A stretch of 64,000 nucleotides of DNA from Flavobacteriales bacterium (GTDB taxonomy: Bacteria; Bacteroidota; Bacteroidia; NS11-12g; UBA9320). Under the pieces are notes generated by a model. That model did no database searches, was not told where the DNA came from, and saw only the letters and a list, made by a program, of their open reading frames with translations. The stretch covers positions 992,001-1,056,000 of the forward strand of contig JACJZV010000001.1 of NCBI GenBank assembly GCA_020635395.1, in the 5' to 3' direction. Positions 26,261 to 33,625 of the stretch are shown piece after piece. Position 1 is the first letter of the stretch, and each line of letters starts with the position of its first letter. A program made the position numbers and the translations under genes.

Positions 26261-27886
26261 CTAACTGATTGCCGGCACCAATTTGCCCAATGTAACTTTG
26301 TATTTGGTTCCTAAAATCGTAATTACCTCGCCCTCTGTAAGTTTTGCCAGGTTTGTTATGTCTTCTTCAATGGTGTGAAGACTTCCGCCGTTTTCACGAA
26401 TCATATTTAGATATTCTAAATTCACGCCATTTTGTGCACCGCACACTATTACGTGTATGGGTACTTTTATTTGACTTAACAATTCTAAATCGCGGGGTGT
26501 GGCATAGTTGTCGGCTATCATAATAATACCTTTGGCATCCGGTTTTACCTCCAGGCCATAGATTCCTGCTTCAATGTTGTTTTCTGGGCCATCGCCGCCG
26601 CATCCGGCTGTTTGAGCTTTATTCAATGTTTTTTCTAACGTGGTGTAATTGTTGGTTTTTATGTAATACAATCCCCCTACTTCGCCCGTTATTTTTAAAT
26701 AATCAGCCATATTGTCGCCATCATTAAAAAAGACGAAATCGGTGTTTTTGCTGCTCGATTTGAGATGGAGTTGATGCCAAGCCAAAAATTGACCGATGTA
26801 TGGCGACATGCTGCCGGTAACGTCGGTGGCAACCACACAATTGCTCCAATCCTTGTTTCTATCCAATACTTTAGTAACCACATTTTCGTATAAGAACGTT
26901 GTACCCAATTTTACAGAAGTGTCAACATACGAACAATTAATTACCTGCTCGGTGCTGGTGGAATATTGAAAATTTTCTATTGCTTTTCGGTTGCTATCAA
27001 TGGGTAAAGCGAGGGTAGTAAATGATTTAATTTTCCCGTTTCGAATGCTAAATTTTAACGTGTATTGGGTGGCCGATTTCTCTCCCTGATAGCGAGAGGA
27101 GGTAAACCGAAAACCCGATTTTAAGGATTTGAGAATGCCTTCATCATCCATATCATTGGTGACTTGCATTTTTCCTTTTGCATCTACCCAAAATATAAGT
27201 TCATCTTCCTTAAACCCTTTTTTGTTGAGGTTTTTAATGAAATTTTGCTTCGATTTCTTATTTCTACCCAGCATTTTTCCAACCCTGTTTTTGGGATTTT
27301 CAACCGACCGATAGGTGGTGTCGCATACCCGAATAATCGAACTTTTTCCAGTTTCAATAAGCGAATCTAGCACGTGCGAGTCGGTGGTTTTTCCGGAGTA
27401 TAAATTTTTATAATAGGTGGTCAGTGTTTTTTCGCTAAAATCCTTTTTTAAATCATCTTCCGACATGGTTTTTATCTCAAAACCATGAAAAAAACCTCGG
27501 CAGTCGCCCGGTGTGTTGCAGCCTGTTTGTGCCACCAAATACCATTTAATGCTTTTGTTTGATTTAAGCTGCGGTACATATTTAAAAAGCTCATCAATTC
27601 TCGCCTGATTTAAAGCTAATTGATCAAACCGCTCAGACAATTTGAATTGGGTATAAACAAGAGAGACACTTACCACCTTTGAAGCATCTAACCCCAAAAC
27701 CTTTTTGTCAATGTCGGAATGGTTAAAGTCCATCGGAATGTAATGAAAGTTGGCGGCCTCAGAGAGTTTGAACTTTTCCGTTTCGATGCGTATGGCACCC
27801 AATTGGCCAAAAGCCGAAAAGCTCATAAAATAAAAAACCAAAAGGGCAAAGATTGATTTAAACCGAATGTTGAGAATAGAATTCAT
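26261..27886 (-). CDS. Exported VWA-like protein with MIDAS motif
   Basis: A 541-residue protein with a signal peptide ending SFSAFGQ. The first half (30-340) is without recognisable domains. The second half resembles a von Willebrand A domain: ATDVTGSM (353-360) supplies the DxTGS form of the MIDAS metal site, FFNDGDN follows, and AGCGGDGPENNIEAG (about 425-439) and GIIMIADN match later strands. Such proteins bind metal-dependent ligands at the cell surface or in the periplasm. Three cysteines around 123-129 and 188 could form disulphides. The ligand is unknown. Confidence 0.8.
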   Translation of the reverse strand: MNSILNIRFKSIFALLVFYFMSFSAFGQLGAIRIETEKFKLSEAANFHYIPMDFNHSDIDKKVLGLDASKVVSVSLVYTQFKLSERFDQLALNQARIDELFKYVPQLKSNKSIKWYLVAQTGCNTPGDCRGFFHGFEIKTMSEDDLKKDFSEKTLTTYYKNLYSGKTTDSHVLDSLIETGKSSIIRVCDTTYRSVENPKNRVGKMLGRNKKSKQNFIKNLNKKGFKEDELIFWVDAKGKMQVTNDMDDEGILKSLKSGFRFTSSRYQGEKSATQYTLKFSIRNGKIKSFTTLALPIDSNRKAIENFQYSTSTEQVINCSYVDTSVKLGTTFLYENVVTKVLDRNKDWSNCVVATDVTGSMSPYIGQFLAWHQLHLKSSSKNTDFVFFNDGDNMADYLKITGEVGGLYYIKTNNYTTLEKTLNKAQTAGCGGDGPENNIEAGIYGLEVKPDAKGIIMIADNYATPRDLELLSQIKVPIHVIVCGAQNGVNLEYLNMIRENGGSLHTIEEDITNLAKLTEGEVITILGTKYKVTLGKLVPAIS

Positions 27887-27956
27887 AGCTTTACTTTTAA
27901 CGTTTCTTTATACTTGACGAAACGAAAAAGTAACCCGTTGGGTGAAAATTATTTTT

Positions 27957-28478
27957 TTATTTCAAATCGGCATTAAGTTTCTCAATATCAAGGTTCTGCA
28001 AAAAGGTAAGCAACTGGGGCAGTCTTTTTTCATGATAGCCGTACTCGGTTTTTCTAAATTCATCTATGGCATCTTCCCTTTCCCAATCGCACAAAGCCAT
28101 GCGGTAGGTGGCCACAATTACCCCTGTTCTATCAGAGCCATAATAGCAGTGAACAAGCAGCGGTTTTGGTGCGGTTTTTATAATTTTTAATGCCGATACC
28201 ACATCTGCATAGGTCACTTCTGTTGGTTTTATCTCTATATGTTCCAGCCGCAGATTGGAGCTTTTCGAGGTTTTATCTTTCTTATTATTTCGGAGGTTTA
28301 AAATGGTTTGAATACCCAGTTTTTCCAATTCTTTAAATCCTTTTTTAGAGGGCTGCTCCGACCGAAAAATAGAATCATTTAGCTGATGCAAATTCTTAAA
28401 ATGCGTAGAACTTTGGGAAAAAGAGTGAGGTTTGAAGCTCACCAAAAAACCAATCCAAATAATAAAAAGGAATTTCAT
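27957..28478 (-). CDS. Secreted cysteine-type (dual-specificity-like) phosphatase
   Basis: I start at 28478 (MKFLFIIWIGFLVSF), which gives a signal peptide or anchor; the ORF extends 11 codons further upstream without value. The phosphatase P-loop is VHCYYGSDRTG (109-119 from this start), with nucleophilic Cys111 and Arg117, and the general-acid region lies near EIKPTEVTYADV. The fold is like the small dual-specificity/tyrosine phosphatases that Bacteroidota export. The substrate (phosphoprotein, phosphoinositide-like or sugar phosphate) cannot be told. Confidence 0.88.
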   Translation of the reverse strand: MKFLFIIWIGFLVSFKPHSFSQSSTHFKNLHQLNDSIFRSEQPSKKGFKELEKLGIQTILNLRNNKKDKTSKSSNLRLEHIEIKPTEVTYADVVSALKIIKTAPKPLLVHCYYGSDRTGVIVATYRMALCDWEREDAIDEFRKTEYGYHEKRLPQLLTFLQNLDIEKLNADLK

Positions 28479-28532
28479 TGAGGGCGAAGGTAGGGAATAT
28501 ATCAAGCACAAAAGAGATGTTTTTTAACTCCG

Positions 28533-28970
28533 TCATTCATCGTTTCGATGAAGCTTATTTCTACGTGGGTTTAGTTTTGTAATTAGATAAATTTCCAAAG
28601 CAGCGGCAAGATGGTAATGCTCATCAGGAAATCCGATTGTGACAATTGAGGTGAGATTCGACCAATCTTCCGTTGGCATATATTTTCGTTGAGTTGATTT
28701 ATTATTTTTATCAACCATATAATATCTTTTTAAACGAAAACCTAAGCCATTTCCTTTGTAATTTCGATATCCAGAGCCCAGTGCAGAGCCGACATAAATG
28801 ATTTCATCATTTTCCAGAAGTGCATAACATCCTCTTTTTTCATGATTAGGCACAGAGTTTACAAACACCCAATGTTTTGACCAATCCGGTAGAACTTCAT
28901 TTTTACAGTTCCAGTAGGTTTTAAAAAAATCGTCTGTTGCGGAAATTAGATCCTTGTGTTTGCTCATCAT
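28533..28970 (-). CDS. GIY-YIG-like endonuclease domain protein
   Basis: A 145-residue protein. GCYALLENDEIIYVGSALGSG (about 47-67) corresponds to the GIY...YIG strands (here GCY and YVG). The helix arginine is in GLGFRLKRYY, and the catalytic glutamate and the following asparagine are in ALEIYLITKLNPRRN near the end. All elements of the nuclease core are thus present, although spacing is stretched by an insertion. It overlaps the upstream thioredoxin-TPR gene by 4 bp (ATGA). The role could be repair, restriction or a selfish nuclease. Confidence 0.7.
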   Translation of the reverse strand: MMSKHKDLISATDDFFKTYWNCKNEVLPDWSKHWVFVNSVPNHEKRGCYALLENDEIIYVGSALGSGYRNYKGNGLGFRLKRYYMVDKNNKSTQRKYMPTEDWSNLTSIVTIGFPDEHYHLAAALEIYLITKLNPRRNKLHRNDE

Positions 28971-30139
28971 TGTTTAAGCAATTCAAGTAGTTTCTCTGTC
29001 TCAGCGGCATTTTTTCCTTCGTTTTTGGCCACATTTATGGCACGTTCGGCAACTTCTTTGGCCAATTCCAACTTATTGGTTTTGTACAGCAACCAAGCAT
29101 ACGTATCGATATAATTGTATTTGGGTTCGGCCACAATAACCTTAGCCATCCATTTGGCGGCTCGTTCCAAAAGTGCTTTGTCTGAGCAATTTTCAACCAA
29201 TTCCCATGCAATATTATTCAGCAAATACCGCTCACCCTCGCTTTGCTCACCAAAACGTTCCTCAACCATAGGAACCAAATGGGCATAATCCTTTGTGTCC
29301 TGGTAGTATTGAAATCGTAGATCGGCTTTCAAATCTTCCGACTTGCCCGGTTCGCAATATAAAGGAGCTTTATGTAATATTTCATTAAACAGTGCAGTAT
29401 CGTTTGCACTTGTAGCTTTGTTCAATTGCATAAATATTAAATCTCTGCCCACCGAATAGACCTCCTCCGTAGCAAACTGTTTGTTATATTCAGGCATTAA
29501 TGATGTAAAAAGATTTTGCATACTATCGTTTAGCAAAAAACTAAAACGTTGAAAAACACGAAACCCTACTTCGTTCATCACATCATTTTTTGAAAGCCAT
29601 TTTGTGAGTGTTTTTTCATCCGGATATTTTCGTTTTCCATTTTTTCCATTTGCTTTTAGAAAAAAGTCTGGAAAATCAAGATTCAAATTTGAACTAACGC
29701 CTGGGTAGAAGTCGATACCCGATATAGCCCTAGATTTAATAGAATCTAAATTCTGCAAGAATACCGCCGGCTCACAATAGCCAGACCAAATGGCAATGGG
29801 TTTGCCCGAAGGGTAAAAGTAACCAATGGTGGGATAGCCGGAAACCCCATATTTCATGGCCACATCCACTCCAATTCCCTTTTCTGCATCTAATTTTAAA
29901 CCAACAAAATCTTTGTTTAAGGCAGCGAGAACCGTGCTATCTGAAAAGGTGTTTTTATCCATCACTTTGCACCAACCACACCACTCGGTATAAAAATCAA
30001 CGATCAAAATTTTATTTGATTCTTTGGCCAAATCTCGGGCTTTTTCCCAGTCTTGGTCAATAAAAAAGCTGTGGTTATTTTGAGCTTTTACGCTGATGCC
30101 CAGCACCAGCAATAAAATTCCATAGATTGTTTTTTTCAT
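28967..30139 (-). CDS. Exported thioredoxin-domain protein with TPR-like C-terminus
   Basis: The start at 30139 (MKKTIYGILLL) gives a signal peptide ending ISVKAQ. A thioredoxin domain with active site EWCGWCKVMD occupies about 35-140, with the cis-proline in SGYPTIGYF. Residues 150-390 are helical; the last 70 look like a TPR pair (APKYNYIDTYAWLLYKT is not exact but similar to AEPKYNYIDTYAWLLYK at about 340-356). It is the type of periplasmic thiol protein often found in multiple copies in Bacteroidota. The GIY-YIG gene overlaps its stop by 4 bp. Confidence 0.88.
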   Translation of the reverse strand: MKKTIYGILLLVLGISVKAQNNHSFFIDQDWEKARDLAKESNKILIVDFYTEWCGWCKVMDKNTFSDSTVLAALNKDFVGLKLDAEKGIGVDVAMKYGVSGYPTIGYFYPSGKPIAIWSGYCEPAVFLQNLDSIKSRAISGIDFYPGVSSNLNLDFPDFFLKANGKNGKRKYPDEKTLTKWLSKNDVMNEVGFRVFQRFSFLLNDSMQNLFTSLMPEYNKQFATEEVYSVGRDLIFMQLNKATSANDTALFNEILHKAPLYCEPGKSEDLKADLRFQYYQDTKDYAHLVPMVEERFGEQSEGERYLLNNIAWELVENCSDKALLERAAKWMAKVIVAEPKYNYIDTYAWLLYKTNKLELAKEVAERAINVAKNEGKNAAETEKLLELLKQ

Positions 30140-30221
30140 AGGACGAATGTATGAAAATGTTTGAATAATCGATTTCGGTTCGTTCAAGAATTGCGGCTCT
30201 CAAAAAAATGGTAATTGCTGA

Positions 30222-30842
30222 TTACATCTCTAAAAGCGTCAACTCTTTTGAAATATTCCGTTTTGCTTGAGTTTCATAGGTTTTGTAAAAAAAGTCGGTC
30301 TTATAAATTCTGTCCATTGTCAAAAAATGGTTTAACACTTTTTTACGACCTTTTTTATAGATAAAGTTGGGGTAAATGGCATATTCTTTCCGCACATTTT
30401 TAAAATAGTTGGCATAAGTGTCCCAATCTTGTCCCAGCACCGAAAGGTCGGCATCCGTAAAGAAATTTGTGTCATCTTCTTCCGAGAATATATGCGATTT
30501 GGTTGCCAAAATTTGTTGTTTGCAGCGTTCTATTTTGTCTCTTGAAACACCAATGTGCGATAGTCGTTTTTCTGCAAGTTCAGCACTTTTTTCTTCGTTA
30601 TCTGATTTTGTGGCGAGGTATATAGCATCATGGTAAAACAATGTAAACAACACAGTATCCCAATCTTGTATGTCGTTTTTTACTTTGGTCAGTTGTATAA
30701 ATAAATTTTCGAGGTGCTGCAATGTGTGGTAATGCCTTTTGGGGTTAGCATGTTGCTCCTCCATTTCTGTCCATAATTCATCTATCAGCCCATTGTCGGA
30801 TGTGTAGTTTTTTAACAGATTTATGAATACGTCCTTTAGCAT
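30222..30842 (-). CDS. HD-superfamily metal-dependent phosphohydrolase-like protein
   Basis: A 206-residue helical protein. The H...HD pattern is seen in RHYHTLQHLENLF (about 37-49) and LFYHDAIYLATKSDNEEKSA (about 68-87), with a later aspartate in DADLSVLGQDWDTY. This matches the family of predicted HD hydrolases of about 200 residues (COG4339 type). No biochemical substrate is known for the family. The gene stands alone, followed by a short intergenic region and an HsdR-N-like gene. Confidence 0.85.
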   Translation of the reverse strand: MLKDVFINLLKNYTSDNGLIDELWTEMEEQHANPKRHYHTLQHLENLFIQLTKVKNDIQDWDTVLFTLFYHDAIYLATKSDNEEKSAELAEKRLSHIGVSRDKIERCKQQILATKSHIFSEEDDTNFFTDADLSVLGQDWDTYANYFKNVRKEYAIYPNFIYKKGRKKVLNHFLTMDRIYKTDFFYKTYETQAKRNISKELTLLEM

Positions 30843-30936
30843 TGAATTTTTTGTCCAACTTTCTAAGTTGAAATATGGGGTAGGAGGTACGATCTATCAT
30901 CAACAGTGGACGAGTAGCTGAGCATTAATTTTCTTT

Positions 30937-31956
30937 TCACATGTAGGTTAATGCCTTGTCAATTAACGATTTTTTCAGTTTAACTATACTATCTATGTCC
31001 GTAATGTCAATTTTGTTCCCATCGATATCAATCTTTTGATTAGTCGGAGTAATGTAGAGATCACAAATCTTTTTCTTCAAATTGTCGTCAATCAAGATAG
31101 AAAATTTCCCTTTAAAATCACGGTAACCAACGGAATTTGTATCAATTCGTTTATGCTGAGCTAAAATGGTCTTAATGACATGGAATACTTTTAATTCCTC
31201 CTCCGTTGTTATAATACCGGAATTTGCTCTAGTCGATTCTTCTAAAATCAATTTGTCAAGTGCGGATTTTATCGATACGGAATTTATTAACTCTCGGATT
31301 TGTTTTTCAATATTTTCGGTCATTCGATTCCCATTCATGTGTGCAAAAATTGCCTTTGTAAACTCCTTTGAAGGGTTCGCAAGTTCCTTGAAAAGTGCCT
31401 CTTCAAAGCCCTCCATAAAAAATGAATCTTGGGCATTATCAATAATTAGTTTTGTGTCAATAGATGTAGCATAAAATTCAGCTAGTTTTTCAATTTGGCT
31501 ACCCTCAATGTTCTCCCAACTAAATGAGTAAAATGATGTAGGGTGCAGTCCAGAACCGCCGTTATTGTTTCGACAATAAAAGTCAAATTGGACACCATTT
31601 GTGAGTATGCCAATTTTTGAGTCATTCGTGTTATTGAAATATTCATTCAATTGAGCAAGATGTTTATCATTCAATCTTGTATTACATTTTTTTACCTCTA
31701 TGATGATTTCGGGTTTATTTCTGAACAAAATAGCATAATCGACTTTTTTACCTTTAAGAGTTGCAAAATCAGCGTCAAATTCAGGAACTAAGTTTCCATT
31801 TTCAAAACCCCTATTGAATCGAAGTGCTTCAAAAAATGGTTCAACAAGGTACATTCTGGTTTTTGCTTCATTGTCAGAGATTTCAATTGCCTTATTAAGG
31901 TCAAAGTTTGACAATGATTTTTTGAGTTCTTTTACAATTTGTTGAATGTTAGCCAT
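30937..31956 (-). CDS. Solitary type I restriction HsdR N-terminal-like protein
   Basis: Start at 31956 (MANIQQIVKEL). Residues about 15-160 resemble the HsdR N-terminal nuclease domain: NEAKTRMYLVEPFFEALRF, then VDYAILF and EIIIEVKK, which give the D...ExK nuclease site, and a Q in HLAQLNEYF. Residues 170-339 are a second domain (NSVGYRDFKGKFSILID) found in similar orphan proteins. There is no helicase, methylase or specificity gene beside it, so it is not a complete type I system. It lies next to a decayed toxin-antitoxin patch and may be a remnant or a stand-alone defence/phage nuclease. Confidence 0.75.
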   Translation of the reverse strand: MANIQQIVKELKKSLSNFDLNKAIEISDNEAKTRMYLVEPFFEALRFNRGFENGNLVPEFDADFATLKGKKVDYAILFRNKPEIIIEVKKCNTRLNDKHLAQLNEYFNNTNDSKIGILTNGVQFDFYCRNNNGGSGLHPTSFYSFSWENIEGSQIEKLAEFYATSIDTKLIIDNAQDSFFMEGFEEALFKELANPSKEFTKAIFAHMNGNRMTENIEKQIRELINSVSIKSALDKLILEESTRANSGIITTEEELKVFHVIKTILAQHKRIDTNSVGYRDFKGKFSILIDDNLKKKICDLYITPTNQKIDIDGNKIDITDIDSIVKLKKSLIDKALTYM

Positions 31957-32051
31957 ATATTTTTCTGTTAACGAACTGAGCGACCAAAATAACAAATTAG
32001 TAGTTAGAACAATAGTGAAAAATAAAAATTCTTACGAGCAAATGGGTTCTC

Positions 32052-32149
32052 CCTCACACCAACCTAGCATCTTTCATCGCCACTTTTCTGTCGGTGCTGG
32101 CTGCAAGTTGGTCGTTGTGGGTAACGATGACAAAGGTTTGGCCAAATTC
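32052..32149. repeat. Duplicated 3' end of lolD (left copy)
   Basis: These 98 bp match 32971-33068 with five mismatches in the same orientation. On the minus strand they encode FGQTFVIVTHNDQLAAS and onward to a stop, i.e. the last 32 codons of the LolD-like ATPase. There is no start or ATP-binding site, so this is a silent gene fragment. Confidence 0.9.
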
Positions 32150-32171
32150 CATTTGCCGTTGGCACTTGATT

Positions 32172-32332
32172 TTAGGAAAAAATCGAACAGGGTCTTATCC
32201 TAACAATTTTTTAATTAATCATAATGACCAATTCACTTTTTTCTCTCTTTTAAATTCAAGAAGTCGTGTATAAACGATTTCCATGCCTTTAACAAGGGCA
32301 TCTTTCAATTCACTCTATTCTTCTTTATTCAT
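32172..32332 (-). pseudogene. Decayed small helical gene next to the RelE remnant
   Basis: From ATG at 32332 the reading is MNKEE, a TAG stop, then SELKDALVKGMEIVYTRL and EFKREK; after a frameshift it continues KSELVIMIN, another stop, and KIVRIRP. The pieces join into one short protein of a kind I recall beside toxin genes in Bacteroidota (helix, then a basic strand ending in KIV-IKP). Two stops and a frameshift make it dead. Confidence 0.5.
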
Positions 32333-32450
32333 TTTCCAATTCAAATTTATTAATCTTTTGAATTGTCCTATTTTTGGGGAGTATTACAATAATTCCTTTT
32401 AAATTACTCAGAGCCTCATCCGACCAAATGAGTTTATAAGTATTTTTCAT
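32325..32450 (-). pseudogene. Truncated RelE/ParE-type toxin
   Basis: A 41-codon ORF begins MKNTYKLIWSDEALSNLKGI, the normal start of RelE/ParE-superfamily toxins in Bacteroidota, then diverges and stops at 32325, lacking the catalytic second half. Its ATG overlaps the antitoxin gene by 17 nt, the usual arrangement. Read as a remnant of a toxin gene. Confidence 0.6.
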
Positions 32451-32667
32451 AAATCTTGCGAGCCGTTTCGTGAGAATGAACCCGCCCTTCTTCGAAATCT
32501 TTTAGTCCTCTATTTATTGAATCAATCTCTTCTTTTTTTAGAGAATCCCACCAGTCTTTAGATTTTGAATAATCATCTTTTATTTTAATTAATTTATCAA
32601 TAATCATTGTGTCATTCAATCTTGAAATCCACTCAATTAAATCTAATTTTTCAGTTTGAACATTCAT
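32434..32667 (-). CDS. Antitoxin-like protein of a RelE-type module
   Basis: A 77-residue acidic helical protein. LIEWISRLNDTMIIDKLI is followed by DWWDSLKKEEIDSINRGL and a C-terminal HETARKIYEKYL. The order (membraneless helix, W-x-x-L turn, GL-x-D-x-x-x-G segment, Y-x-K-(Y/W)-L end) is that of the addiction-module antitoxins paired with RelE/ParE toxins. The toxin gene overlapping its 3' end is truncated, so the antitoxin is now an orphan that could still buffer related toxins elsewhere. A -7-like TAATTTTG lies on the minus strand at 32691-32684. Confidence 0.65.
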   Translation of the reverse strand: MNVQTEKLDLIEWISRLNDTMIIDKLIKIKDDYSKSKDWWDSLKKEEIDSINRGLKDFEEGRVHSHETARKIYEKYL

Positions 32668-32972
32668 ATCTAATTATTTAAGACAAAATTAATCTATATC
32701 AGAATAACGCACTAATCAGAATTTTTGTTTCTGCGAGCTATTGAAAGCATTCTGACTAATGTCAAATTTAAGCATTGCTAATCAATTATTTACAAATTTT
32801 TAAATTTCCATTTTTTACTCCATTTCCTTTTATTCGGTAGCACGAGAAATTATTTTCTCTCCAGGAAAAATGGGGCATGGCAGCTAAAGGTGTTAGTATT
32901 TTCAAATTTCACCAAAATGTTAAATTGAAGCATTGCTTTTGAATTTTGTAAATACTACCTGTTTTTTACCCC
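32668..32972. other. Intergenic region with a weak inverted repeat
   Basis: No gene is seen in these 305 bp. An imperfect inverted repeat (TAATCAGAAT at 32713-32722 with ATTCTGACTA at 32749-32758) lies 46-91 bp upstream of the antitoxin ATG and could be an operator. A short direct similarity (TTAAGCATTGCT near 32770 and TTGAAGCATTGCT near 32925) is also present. Otherwise AT-rich filler between the two lolD 3' copies. Confidence 0.4.
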
Positions 32973-33623
32973 TCACACCAACCTACCATCTTTCATCACC
33001 ACTTTTCTATCGGTGCTGGCGGCAAGTTGGTCGTTGTGGGTAACAATGACAAAGGTTTGGCCAAATTCGTTTCTTAGGTCGAAAAACAGTTTGTGCAGTT
33101 CGTTGGCATTTTCGGTGTCGAGGTTGCCGCTGGGTTCGTCGGCCAATACCACCATGGGGCTGTTCATTAGGGCACGTGCCACTGCCACCCGTTGTTGTTC
33201 GCCACCACTCAGGGCATTGGGTTTGTGGCCAAACCGGTGGTTTAAGCCCAAATAATCCAACAATTCTTTGGCTCGTTTCTCGGTTTCGGCTTTTCCCTTT
33301 TTACCAATATAGGCCGGAATACAAACATTTTCCAATGCTGTAAACTCGGGCAACAGGTGATGAAACTGAAAAATAAAACCAATGTTTTGATTGCGGAATT
33401 CCGCCAGATTTTTGGCGTTCAGTTCGTTTACGGCCACATCGTTAAACAGCACACTGCCCGAGGTTGGTTTGTCTAACGTTCCCATAATTTGCAGCAGGGT
33501 GGTTTTTCCGGCTCCTGAGGCTCCCACAATGCTCACCACTTCACCTTTGGCAATTTCTAATTGAATGCCATCCAACACTTTTAGCTGCCCAAAATATTTT
33601 TCTATGTTGTTTAATCGAATCAC
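32973..33623 (-). CDS. lolD: LolD-like ABC transporter ATPase
   Basis: A 216-residue ATPase of the LolD/MacB type, which powers extraction of lipoproteins (or other envelope substrates) from the inner membrane. Walker A is GASGAGKTT (35-43), the Q-loop is FIFQFHHLLPEF, the signature LSGGEQQRVAVARAL (about 138-152), Walker B VVLADEPSGNLD, and the switch histidine is in VIVTHND. There is no permease gene here, as often in Bacteroidota where LolC/E lies elsewhere. It is 2 bp after the M1 peptidase gene on the same strand. The last 32 codons are duplicated at 32052-32149. Confidence 0.9.
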   Translation of the reverse strand: MIRLNNIEKYFGQLKVLDGIQLEIAKGEVVSIVGASGAGKTTLLQIMGTLDKPTSGSVLFNDVAVNELNAKNLAEFRNQNIGFIFQFHHLLPEFTALENVCIPAYIGKKGKAETEKRAKELLDYLGLNHRFGHKPNALSGGEQQRVAVARALMNSPMVVLADEPSGNLDTENANELHKLFFDLRNEFGQTFVIVTHNDQLAASTDRKVVMKDGRLV

Positions 33624-33625
33624 GC

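Noticed and set aside
32713..32758. Firm operator call for the inverted repeat before the antitoxin
   Set aside because: Nine of ten bases pair over a long spacer in AT-rich DNA; could be chance, so only mentioned in the intergenic entry.
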